From CAYLUN01 sp964386865 (lineage in GTDB: Bacteria; Verrucomicrobiota; Kiritimatiellia; RFP12; UBA1067): a stretch of DNA of 23,354 nucleotides. Each line of letters begins with the position of its first letter. Within the stretch, counting starts at the first letter, position 1. The translations under genes were made by a program, and so were the position numbers. The stretch spans positions 1 through 23,354 of the forward strand of contig CAYLUN010000083.1 of NCBI GenBank assembly GCA_964386865.1, in the 5' to 3' direction. The notes under the pieces are model-generated. The model was given only the letters and a program-made list of their open reading frames with translations, ran no database searches and was not told the DNA's origin. Positions 7,523-15,484 of this stretch are shown here, piece by piece.

Positions 7523-7539
7523 GCGCGGAGGGCCCGCGC
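7523..7539. terminator. GC-rich hairpin between the small ORF and thyX ends
   Basis: GCGCGG (7523-7528) pairs with CCGCGC (7534-7539) around a 5-nt loop in the 23-bp gap between the ends of the convergent plus-strand ORF and thyX. On the minus strand the element reads GTAGCGCGGGCCCTCC, and its TAG is the thyX stop codon. No T-run follows on either strand, so it may be a REP-type palindrome or a weak bidirectional terminator. Confidence 0.35.
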
Positions 7540-8120
7540 TACCCCTTGACACCTGACCGGTAGGCGGCCAGCGCTTTCTTGAACGCCGCGGTGTCGGCGT
7601 AGCCGCAGCACGTGAACTCGGGGCAGAACCCCCGGTATACGCACTCCGGCACGCAGACGCTGACGAGCTCGGGCTCGGTCTTCTGAACTTCGGCGAGAAC
7701 CAGCTTCCACGCCTGAGTGGTCTCGGGCGAGGCTTGGCGGCAGAGGCGCTTGCGCGAAATCGAGATCAGCGCCTGCGCGTTCGCGAAGCACTCGTGGTTC
7801 ACGAGGGCGGACTGCGCAGCGTCGTCGCGGTTCACGCCGGTGCGGTCCGTGCGCTGCGTACTCACGTAGTGCTCGACGCCGACCTTGTGTCGCACGAAGT
7901 GTACGCTGACCCAGTACTTGAGGTTGAGCCACTTCCACTTGAAAACCATCTGGCGGATGGGGGAGTGCTCGGACAGCAGGATGCGGCGCTTCCACGCCGG
8001 GCTGGGATCCTTCTCCCCCTCCTCCATGCGAATCGTCGTGCGCGCCGCGTCCGCGACATCTCGCCAGACTGAGCGCGACTTGACGTACTTGATTTTCAGG
8101 ATCTGTTCCATACGCCGCAT
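7539..8120 (-). CDS. thyX: ThyX-like flavin-dependent thymidylate synthase, divergent form
   Basis: 193 residues from the ATG at 8120; a second ATG three codons in is also possible. The EHSPIRQMVFKWKW and VSVHFVRHKVGVEHYVSTQRTDR segments correspond to the dUMP/FAD-binding part of ThyX (PF02511). However, the classical RHRxxSxNExSxRY signature is replaced by RHKVGVEHYVSTQRTDR, followed by NHECFANAQALI. ThyX makes dTMP from dUMP using CH2-tetrahydrofolate, FAD and NADPH. The C-terminus has a Cys cluster (CVPECVYRGFCPEFTCC, about 156-172) not seen in classical ThyX, possibly metal-binding. It lies 52 bp downstream of an M6 protease. Its TAG stop is inside a palindromic GTAGCGC element. The family is fairly sure; the activity of this variant is less so. 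Confidence 0.75.
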   Translation of the reverse strand: MRRMEQILKIKYVKSRSVWRDVADAARTTIRMEEGEKDPSPAWKRRILLSEHSPIRQMVFKWKWLNLKYWVSVHFVRHKVGVEHYVSTQRTDRTGVNRDDAAQSALVNHECFANAQALISISRKRLCRQASPETTQAWKLVLAEVQKTEPELVSVCVPECVYRGFCPEFTCCGYADTAAFKKALAAYRSGVKG

Positions 8121-8172
8121 AGTTTCCCGGTTTCGGGGCAGGAAAGCAACCGGAATCGCGCGGCGCGGGAGC

Positions 8173-11100
8173 CTACGGTATGTTGACCTTGAGGCGCATG
8201 AAGCGGCTGGGCGCGTTCGTGACCGGCACGTTGTGCTTCACCGTCACCGACCACCACAGGTTGCTGTTGGCGCGGGAGGTTTCCGACACGTTGTTGGTCG
8301 TCCAGACGCCGCCCAGCAGGTTGGTGCTCGACTCGACCGCATAGGCGACATCGGTGGCCTGCTTGTTCTGCCGGTAGTTCAGGGTCAGGAACTGGTTCCA
8401 CAGGCCTCCGACCGGAGCGCCGACCGTGTCGCCGAGCCTGGGGTTCAGCCCCATCGCATACTCGAGCAGGTTGGCGATGCCGTCGCCGTCCGGGTCGTCA
8501 TGGTCGCCCGTGATCAGGCCGGCTGCCAGCTCGGCCTCCGTGAACCGGTTGGTCTGCCAGGCGGCGTACGGCGAGACCTCTCCCGTGACGCTGACGTCGT
8601 CGACGCAGACGCCGTAGCCGTATTTCGCGTGGCCTTCGAAGGCGATGTAATACGTGTGGCCCGGGGCCGGCAGCGAGAGCGTCCGCTGAGTCCACGTCGC
8701 CACGTCGGCGGTGTAGGCGGCCAGCGGCTGCCAGCTTCCGGCCGGTGAGGTCTTGTAGTAGACGCGGAGGTTGTCCTGGTCGCCTTCCCAATTCTGCATG
8801 CAGTGCCAGAAGGTCAGCTGCGCGTTCCGGGTGGACACGCCGAAATCGATGACGGGGGTGACGAGGCGGGTCACCCGCGTCACGGAGCTGCCGTAATACA
8901 GGTAGGCGTTGTACGTGCCGCCATGGGCGGCGGCGGGGTGGCCGCTGTAGCCGCCGGACTGGAACGTCCAGCTCGTGGTATTCGTGACAAGCTCCTGCGC
9001 CCAGCCGCCGGGCATGGCGCCGGCCGCCTCGAACGTCTCGACGAAGGGAACCGTCCGTTTCGTCCCGTAGACGGCCAGGCTGAACAGGTTCGTCGAGGCC
9101 TTCCCGTCGCTGCCCGCCACGCGGATGCGGAAGGACATGTTCGTCGCGGCAGAGGGCGTGCCGGCGAGCAGGCCGCCGCCGCTGAGCGTCAGGCCGGCGG
9201 GCAAAGCGTTGGATACGACGGCCCAGGTGTAGGGCGTTGACCCGCCGCTCGCGGCCATCGTCAGGCTGTAAGCTATGCCCACCGTGCCAGCAGGCAGCGG
9301 GCTGGCTGTCGTGATGGTTGGAGCAATGCCACCTGATATCACCGACACGTCGTCCACGCAGACGCCGTAGCCCCACGACGCGTAGCCTTCGAAAGCGATG
9401 AAATAGGTGCGGCTCGGGTTTGGAAGGCTCAGCGTCCGCAGGGTCCACGCGGTCGTGTTGTCGGTGTAGGCGGCGATCTCTGTCCACGTGCTCGTGACGG
9501 TCGAGCGGTAGAACACGCGCAACTCATCCTGATCGCCGCTCCAGTCCGCCATGCAGTGCCAGAAGTTGAGCTGCGAAGGCTGCGGGGACGCGCCGAAGTC
9601 GAGCATGGGCGAGACAAGCTTCGTTGTGACCCCCGTTCGGTCGCCGCGGTAGAAGAGGGCGTTATACGTGCCGCCATGCGCGCTCGGAGGGGTACTCCGC
9701 TCGCCGCCACTCTGGAAGGTCCACGGGATCGCGCCGACGACATACTCGTACGACCAGCCGGCGGGGGTTGCGCCGCCGTTTTCGAACGTCTCAGAGAAGG
9801 GGATGCTGCGGGGGGTGTTGACCGTCAGGCTAAAGGCCGAGGTGGCCGTCGCCGAGCTCGCATCAGTAACGCGGAGCCTGAAAACCGTGGTTCCTGCCGT
9901 GGTCGGCATGCCGGTGATGACGTTGCCGACCAGCGACAGGCCGGCGGGCAGGGCGTTGGAGACGACCGCCCACGAGTAGGGCGCGGTGCCGCCGAAAGCC
10001 TCGAGCGTCTTGGCGTAAGGCAGGCCAACCATACCCGCGGGCAAGGGGCTCGCCGTGATGATCGCCAGCCCGGCCGGCTGGACGCTGAAGGTCATCGTCG
10101 AGCCGCTCGCGCTGAACGGGCCGAAGTTGATGCCGGTGGCGCTCCCGTCCCACCAGCGCGCGCTCGGCGACGTGCCGTCCGAGAGCAGGTTGGCGTAGCC
10201 GGCGGCCGAGTTGCCGCTGTAGTAGAGGTCGTTCGCGTCGCCCGAGTTCACGTCGCCCTGGAAATGCCAGAGGTTGTCGGCCTGCACCAGCGTGACCTCA
10301 TAGTTCAGGTGCGACGAGTTGTAGACCATGCTTTGGTTGTCCTTGTCGCCCAGCTCGTCGATGTGCCAGACCGCGACGCCCGACGCGGGGATCGTCGCGT
10401 CGCGACCCGCCTGCTGCCGGTTCTCGACGAGGTAGTACTCGGTCGCCACACCGGGCCTCGCGTAGCGGTAGAAGGTGTTGAAGCCGGCTCCGGCTGAGGC
10501 GGTCACGGACGCGGTCAAGGTCGAGGCGCTCGTGAGCTCGAGGGTGGTCGCCCAGCCTGAGGCGCGCTTGAGGTAGGCGCAGACCTGTACGGGGTTGTAG
10601 CCCGAGCCGCCGTAATCCATCAGGCAGAACATGCCCGCCCCGCCGACCGAGTCGTAGTCGTAGTCGTAGATGTCCGGGTAGCCGCAGAGCATGTGGCCGT
10701 TCTCGTGGCAGAAGGTGCCCAGCTCCAGCGTGGAGCCGATGTCGGTGATCTGGTAGTCGTAGAGTAAGACGTCATCGGCGAGCGTCTGCTCGCCGACGTT
10801 GACGAGCGACCACGAGTGCGGCCAGAGGCCGTAGGCCCAGACGCCGCCGTTGCCGCCGGCGTAGTAGACGTTGCAGGCCTGGACGTAGCCGCTGCCGTCG
10901 CGCGTCAGGTTCGCGAAGGCGGGCGCGATCTCCGTGGCGTAGTTCGGCAGCGCCTTCAGGATCGCGACCGCGTCTCGGATCAGCAGGTTGGCCTGGTCGC
11001 CGCAGTCCAGCGTGGTGTCGTTGTAGTAGCTCTTGGGGTGCAGCGTGTTCGGGATGCGGATGTAGACCGTGACGATATTCGTGTAGGTCAGGAGGTTGTT

Positions 11101-11733
11101 CGAGTTGTCCTGAAAAAACTTCTTCACGGAGCCGTTGTTGCCGTATCCGGCGTAGGCGTCGCCGTTGCAGAAGTTGATGATCTCCGCGCGGGCGATGGTG
11201 GCCGGGTCGTCGTCGAAGTCGATGAGGAGGCAGAGGCCGACCTTCGATCCGGTCACCGTGAAGCCGGGGGGCGCGAGCGCGGCGGGGCTTGCGGCGGCGG
11301 CTGCGTCGAGGCTGCGGAGCGACTCCTTCCGCTCGCGCCAGCGCGCGCTGTTCCGGGTGCCGGCGTCCCACCGCTTGAAGCGCTCCAGGGCCTGGGCCCG
11401 GGTAGCTTTGGGGTCGGGCCGGAGGTGCCGCTCCAGGTTGAGCGCCTGGGGCTTGTCGCGGCCCACGACCAGCCCGCTCGCGACGAGCTGCCTTCCGTCC
11501 GCCGAGAGCGAGGCGTACATGTAGGCGCGGCTCGCGCGGTCAAAGACGACCGTGTAGCCGTCCGCCGTCTCGAAGGTCGCGTGGAACTCGTCGCCCTTGC
11601 CGGCCAGCTTGATCTGCGTCCCGTCCGGCTGCGTGAACCGGATCGCCTTGTCGAACGGCGCCGATAGGGAGCGCGTCGCCAGGCTGAGAAACGCGAGGAT
11701 GAGCGTGCAAAGTAGACGGTTCTTAATAGTCAT
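8173..11733 (-). CDS. Secreted M6-like metalloprotease, multi-domain (copy 1 of tandem pair)
   Basis: 1186 residues from the ATG at 11733. AGGGGG (11738-11743) lies 4 nt upstream and a normal signal peptide (about 1-25, ending LSA) follows, so the in-frame ATG at 11781 is rejected. The M6 (immune inhibitor A-like) catalytic region holds H343-E-N-G-H347 followed by a GYPD segment, the expected zinc site. Then come an Ig-like He_PIG domain (about 555-640), a cleaved-adhesin/MAM-like domain (about 645-800), a second He_PIG (about 805-890), a second adhesin-like domain (about 895-1052), and a DPDGDGIANLLEYAMGLNP module (about 1080-1098) with a beta-rich tail typical of secreted PVC-group proteins. 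Extracellular protein degradation is inferred. It is a recent paralogue of the adjacent gene, identical across the catalytic half. Confidence 0.9.
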   Translation of the reverse strand: MTIKNRLLCTLILAFLSLATRSLSAPFDKAIRFTQPDGTQIKLAGKGDEFHATFETADGYTVVFDRASRAYMYASLSADGRQLVASGLVVGRDKPQALNLERHLRPDPKATRAQALERFKRWDAGTRNSARWRERKESLRSLDAAAAASPAALAPPGFTVTGSKVGLCLLIDFDDDPATIARAEIINFCNGDAYAGYGNNGSVKKFFQDNSNNLLTYTNIVTVYIRIPNTLHPKSYYNDTTLDCGDQANLLIRDAVAILKALPNYATEIAPAFANLTRDGSGYVQACNVYYAGGNGGVWAYGLWPHSWSLVNVGEQTLADDVLLYDYQITDIGSTLELGTFCHENGHMLCGYPDIYDYDYDSVGGAGMFCLMDYGGSGYNPVQVCAYLKRASGWATTLELTSASTLTASVTASAGAGFNTFYRYARPGVATEYYLVENRQQAGRDATIPASGVAVWHIDELGDKDNQSMVYNSSHLNYEVTLVQADNLWHFQGDVNSGDANDLYYSGNSAAGYANLLSDGTSPSARWWDGSATGINFGPFSASGSTMTFSVQPAGLAIITASPLPAGMVGLPYAKTLEAFGGTAPYSWAVVSNALPAGLSLVGNVITGMPTTAGTTVFRLRVTDASSATATSAFSLTVNTPRSIPFSETFENGGATPAGWSYEYVVGAIPWTFQSGGERSTPPSAHGGTYNALFYRGDRTGVTTKLVSPMLDFGASPQPSQLNFWHCMADWSGDQDELRVFYRSTVTSTWTEIAAYTDNTTAWTLRTLSLPNPSRTYFIAFEGYASWGYGVCVDDVSVISGGIAPTITTASPLPAGTVGIAYSLTMAASGGSTPYTWAVVSNALPAGLTLSGGGLLAGTPSAATNMSFRIRVAGSDGKASTNLFSLAVYGTKRTVPFVETFEAAGAMPGGWAQELVTNTTSWTFQSGGYSGHPAAAHGGTYNAYLYYGSSVTRVTRLVTPVIDFGVSTRNAQLTFWHCMQNWEGDQDNLRVYYKTSPAGSWQPLAAYTADVATWTQRTLSLPAPGHTYYIAFEGHAKYGYGVCVDDVSVTGEVSPYAAWQTNRFTEAELAAGLITGDHDDPDGDGIANLLEYAMGLNPRLGDTVGAPVGGLWNQFLTLNYRQNKQATDVAYAVESSTNLLGGVWTTNNVSETSRANSNLWWSVTVKHNVPVTNAPSRFMRLKVNIP
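8238..8851. repeat. 3' identical block of the M6 duplication, copy 1
   Basis: This 614-bp stretch is identical by eye to 11881-12494 (offset 3643 bp). It covers the second adhesin-like domain and the EYAMGLNP tail. Isolated mismatches begin just outside both edges. Confidence 0.85.
10632..11658. repeat. 5' identical block of the M6 duplication, copy 1
   Basis: This 1027-bp stretch is identical by eye to 14287-15313 (offset 3655 bp), including third-codon positions. It covers the region from just after the signal peptide through the HENGH zinc motif. The sequence flanking it in each gene has diverged. Confidence 0.85.
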
Positions 11734-11815
11734 AACACCCCCTGCAGTCGAAACACAACCGAATATGAAATATGAAATCACAGACGCCTGCCGAAGTCGA
11801 GCGCGAACTCGGAGC

Positions 11816-14800
11816 CTACGGAATGCTGACCTTGAGGCGCATGAAGCGGCCGGGCGCGTTCGTGACGGGCACGTTGTGCCTCACCGTCACCGACCACCAC
11901 AGGTTGCTGTTGGCGCGGGAGGTTTCCGACACGTTGTTGGTCGTCCAGACGCCGCCCAGCAGGTTGGTGCTCGACTCGACCGCATAGGCGACATCGGTGG
12001 CCTGCTTGTTCTGCCGGTAGTTCAGGGTCAGGAACTGGTTCCACAGGCCTCCGACCGGAGCGCCGACCGTGTCGCCGAGCCTGGGGTTCAGCCCCATCGC
12101 ATACTCGAGCAGGTTGGCGATGCCGTCGCCGTCCGGGTCGTCATGGTCGCCCGTGATCAGGCCGGCTGCCAGCTCGGCCTCCGTGAACCGGTTGGTCTGC
12201 CAGGCGGCGTACGGCGAGACCTCTCCCGTGACGCTGACGTCGTCGACGCAGACGCCGTAGCCGTATTTCGCGTGGCCTTCGAAGGCGATGTAATACGTGT
12301 GGCCCGGGGCCGGCAGCGAGAGCGTCCGCTGAGTCCACGTCGCCACGTCGGCGGTGTAGGCGGCCAGCGGCTGCCAGCTTCCGGCCGGTGAGGTCTTGTA
12401 GTAGACGCGGAGGTTGTCCTGGTCGCCTTCCCAATTCTGCATGCAGTGCCAGAAGGTCAGCTGCGCGTTCCGGGTGGACACGCCGAAATCGATGGCGGGG
12501 GTCACGAGGCGGGTCACCCGCGTCACGGCGCTGCCGTAATACAGGTAGGCGTTGTACGTGCCGCCATGGGCGACGGACGGGTGCCGGATGCCGCCGTTGT
12601 CGATATGGCCGCCGGTCTGGAACGTCCAGCTCGTGGCGTTCGTGACGAACTCCTGCGTCCAGCCGGCAGGCATGGCGCCGGCTGCCTCGAACGTCTCGAC
12701 GAAGGGCGCCGTCCATTTCGCGTAGACCGCCAGGCTGAACAGGTTCGTCGAGGCCGCTCCGTCGATGCCCGCCACGCGGATGCGGAAGGTCATGTTCGTT
12801 GCCGCAGAGGGCGTGCCGGCGAGCAGGCCGCCGCCGCTGAGCGTCAGTCCGGCGGGCAAGGCGTTGGACACGACGGACCAGGCGTACGGCGTGTGGCCGC
12901 CGCTCGCGGCCATCGTCAGGCTGTAGGCGGAGCCCACCGTGCCAGCAGGCAGCGGGCTCGCCGTCGTGATAGTGGGGGCAATGCCACCTGACAGCACCGA
13001 CACGTCGTCCACGCAGACGCCGTAGCCGAACTTCGCGTGGCCTTCGAAGGCGATGAAATAGGTGCGGCTGGGGTTCGGAAGAACCAGCGTGTTCAGCGTC
13101 CACGACGGCGCTGAGTTCGTGTACGCGGCGAGCTCCGTCCAGGCGCCCGTGGCGGTCGTTCGGTAGAAAACGCGCAGCTCGTCCTGGTCGCCGTCCCAGT
13201 CCGACATGCAGTGCCAGAAGCTGAGCACCGCCGTCTGTGGGAACGCGCCGAAGTCGATCATGGGCGAGATCAGCTTCGTCTTCGGCCCCGTATAGTCGCC
13301 GCGGTAGAAGAGCGCGTTATACGAGCCGCCATGCGCGTTTGGCGGGGTGTTCTGCGCGCCGCCGCTTCGGCAGCTCCAGCTGGTTGCGCCGGAGACGGCC
13401 TCTTGCGACCAGTCGCTGGGGAGCGCGCCGCTGTTTTCGAACGGCTCGTACAGCGGGGTGGTGCGCGGCAGGTGGATGGTCAGGCTGAACGTCTTGGCGG
13501 CGGTCGCGGAGGCTGCGTCGGTCACGCGCAGCCGGAAGACGGTGGTTCCGACCGTGGTCGGCGTGCCGGTGATGACGTTGCCGACCAGCGACAGGCCGGC
13601 GGGCAGGGCGTTGGAGACGATTGCCCACGAGTAAGGCGCGGCGCCTCCGTAGGCGACGAGCGCTTTGGCGTAGGGCATGCCGACCGTGCCGCTGGGCAGC
13701 GGGCTAGACGCGAGGATCGACAGGCCAGCCGGCTTGACCTCGAAGGTCATCGTCGAGCCGCTCACACTGAAGGAGTCGAAGTTGACGCCGGACACGCTGC
13801 CGTCCCACCAAAACGCGCTCGGCGACGTGCCGTCGGAGAACATGTTGATGTAGTCGGGCGCTGGGTTGCCGCTGTAGTAGAGGTCGTTCGCGTCGCCCGC
13901 GTTCACGTCGCCCTGAAAGTGCCACAGGTTGTCGGCCTGCATCAGCGTGACTTCGTAGTTCAGGTGCTCCGAGTTGTAGGCCAAGCTCTGGTTGTCTCGG
14001 TCGCCCAATTCGTCGATGTGCCAGATCGCGACACCCGACGCGGGGATCGTCGCGTCGCGCCCCGCCTGCTGCCGGTTCTCGACGAGGTAGTACTCGGTCG
14101 CCGTGCCGGGCTTCTCATAGCGGTAGAAGGTGTTGAAGCCGGCTCCGGGCGAGGCGGTGACGGACGCGGTCAGGGTCGAGGCGCTCGTGAGTTCGAGGGT
14201 GGTCGCCCAGCCGGAGGCGCGCTTGAGGTAGGCGCAGACCTGCGCGGGGTTGTGGCTCGAGTCGCCGTAGTCCATCAGGCAGAACTTGCCCGCCCCGCCG
14301 ACCGAGTCGTAGTCGTAGTCGTAGATGTCCGGGTAGCCGCAGAGCATGTGGCCGTTCTCGTGGCAGAAGGTGCCCAGCTCCAGCGTGGAGCCGATGTCGG
14401 TGATCTGGTAGTCGTAGAGTAAGACGTCATCGGCGAGCGTCTGCTCGCCGACGTTGACGAGCGACCACGAGTGCGGCCAGAGGCCGTAGGCCCAGACGCC
14501 GCCGTTGCCGCCGGCGTAGTAGACGTTGCAGGCCTGGACGTAGCCGCTGCCGTCGCGCGTCAGGTTCGCGAAGGCGGGCGCGATCTCCGTGGCGTAGTTC
14601 GGCAGCGCCTTCAGGATCGCGACCGCGTCTCGGATCAGCAGGTTGGCCTGGTCGCCGCAGTCCAGCGTGGTGTCGTTGTAGTAGCTCTTGGGGTGCAGCG
14701 TGTTCGGGATGCGGATGTAGACCGTGACGATATTCGTGTAGGTCAGGAGGTTGTTCGAGTTGTCCTGAAAAAACTTCTTCACGGAGCCGTTGTTGCCGTA

Positions 14801-15385
14801 TCCGGCGTAGGCGTCGCCGTTGCAGAAGTTGATGATCTCCGCGCGGGCGATGGTGGCCGGGTCGTCGTCGAAGTCGATGAGGAGGCAGAGGCCGACCTTC
14901 GATCCGGTCACCGTGAAGCCGGGGGGCGCGAGCGCGGCGGGGCTTGCGGCGGCGGCTGCGTCGAGGCTGCGGAGCGACTCCTTCCGCTCGCGCCAGCGCG
15001 CGCTGTTCCGGGTGCCGGCGTCCCACCGCTTGAAGCGCTCCAGGGCCTGGGCCCGGGTAGCTTTGGGGTCGGGCCGGAGGTGCCGCTCCAGGTTGAGCGC
15101 CTGGGGCTTGTCGCGGCCCACGACCAGCCCGCTCGCGACGAGCTGCCTTCCGTCCGCCGAGAGCGAGGCGTACATGTAGGCGCGGCTCGCGCGGTCAAAG
15201 ACGACCGTGTAGCCGTCCGCCGTCTCGAAGGTCGCGTGGAACTCGTCGCCCTTGCCGGCCAGCTTGATCTGCGTCCCGTCCGGCTGCGTGAACCGGATCG
15301 CCTTGTCGAACGGTGCCGACAGGGAGCGCGTCGCAGAACAGAGAAGCGCGAGGATGAGCGTGCAAAGAAGACGGGTTCTGTTCAT
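11816..15385 (-). CDS. Secreted M6-like metalloprotease, multi-domain (copy 2 of tandem pair)
   Basis: 1189 residues from the ATG at 15385, which has GGGGGA (15393-15398) 7 nt upstream and opens a signal peptide (about 1-24); the ATG at 15421 is rejected. Architecture is the same as the downstream copy: M6 catalytic region with HENGH at about 342-346, He_PIG, adhesin/MAM-like domain, He_PIG, adhesin/MAM-like domain, and the DPDGDG...EYAMGLNP tail. Compared with copy 1 the catalytic N-terminal third and the C-terminal fifth are almost identical. The first adhesin-like domain differs most, for example SWSCRSGGAQN here against PWTFQSGGERS there, and this copy has a short insertion near the second (HIDNGGIRHPS). 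The two genes are 82 bp apart on the same strand. Different targets for the binding domains are inferred. Confidence 0.9.
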   Translation of the reverse strand: MNRTRLLCTLILALLCSATRSLSAPFDKAIRFTQPDGTQIKLAGKGDEFHATFETADGYTVVFDRASRAYMYASLSADGRQLVASGLVVGRDKPQALNLERHLRPDPKATRAQALERFKRWDAGTRNSARWRERKESLRSLDAAAAASPAALAPPGFTVTGSKVGLCLLIDFDDDPATIARAEIINFCNGDAYAGYGNNGSVKKFFQDNSNNLLTYTNIVTVYIRIPNTLHPKSYYNDTTLDCGDQANLLIRDAVAILKALPNYATEIAPAFANLTRDGSGYVQACNVYYAGGNGGVWAYGLWPHSWSLVNVGEQTLADDVLLYDYQITDIGSTLELGTFCHENGHMLCGYPDIYDYDYDSVGGAGKFCLMDYGDSSHNPAQVCAYLKRASGWATTLELTSASTLTASVTASPGAGFNTFYRYEKPGTATEYYLVENRQQAGRDATIPASGVAIWHIDELGDRDNQSLAYNSEHLNYEVTLMQADNLWHFQGDVNAGDANDLYYSGNPAPDYINMFSDGTSPSAFWWDGSVSGVNFDSFSVSGSTMTFEVKPAGLSILASSPLPSGTVGMPYAKALVAYGGAAPYSWAIVSNALPAGLSLVGNVITGTPTTVGTTVFRLRVTDAASATAAKTFSLTIHLPRTTPLYEPFENSGALPSDWSQEAVSGATSWSCRSGGAQNTPPNAHGGSYNALFYRGDYTGPKTKLISPMIDFGAFPQTAVLSFWHCMSDWDGDQDELRVFYRTTATGAWTELAAYTNSAPSWTLNTLVLPNPSRTYFIAFEGHAKFGYGVCVDDVSVLSGGIAPTITTASPLPAGTVGSAYSLTMAASGGHTPYAWSVVSNALPAGLTLSGGGLLAGTPSAATNMTFRIRVAGIDGAASTNLFSLAVYAKWTAPFVETFEAAGAMPAGWTQEFVTNATSWTFQTGGHIDNGGIRHPSVAHGGTYNAYLYYGSAVTRVTRLVTPAIDFGVSTRNAQLTFWHCMQNWEGDQDNLRVYYKTSPAGSWQPLAAYTADVATWTQRTLSLPAPGHTYYIAFEGHAKYGYGVCVDDVSVTGEVSPYAAWQTNRFTEAELAAGLITGDHDDPDGDGIANLLEYAMGLNPRLGDTVGAPVGGLWNQFLTLNYRQNKQATDVAYAVESSTNLLGGVWTTNNVSETSRANSNLWWSVTVRHNVPVTNAPGRFMRLKVSIP
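11881..12494. repeat. 3' identical block of the M6 duplication, copy 2
   Basis: Partner of 8238-8851, with no difference seen by eye across 614 bp. Confidence 0.85.
14287..15313. repeat. 5' identical block of the M6 duplication, copy 2
   Basis: Partner of 10632-11658. Predicted translations of this stretch in more than one frame and strand are identical between copies, which supports near-complete nucleotide identity. Confidence 0.85.
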
Positions 15386-15409
15386 CTTGATATCCCCCAA
15401 AACAGAACT

Positions 15410-15439
15410 ACTATACAACATGGCTTGCGTAATAGGAAA
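15410..15439 (-). promoter_or_regulatory. Possible promoter of M6 protease copy 2
   Basis: The 99-bp gap between the HemW-like gene and the protease contains, on the minus strand, TTTCCT (15434-15439) and a good -10-like TATAGT (15410-15415) with an 18-bp spacer, 24 nt before the ATG at 15385. The -35 match is weak. Confidence 0.3.
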
Positions 15440-15484
15440 GCACAGACACCGGTCGAAGGCGAGGGCGGGCGTTCGGCCGCGCGC

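Noticed and set aside
8121..8172. Terminator between M6 copy 1 and thyX
   Set aside because: Only an imperfect TTCCGGTT/AACCGGGAA pairing with a long loop and no T-run.
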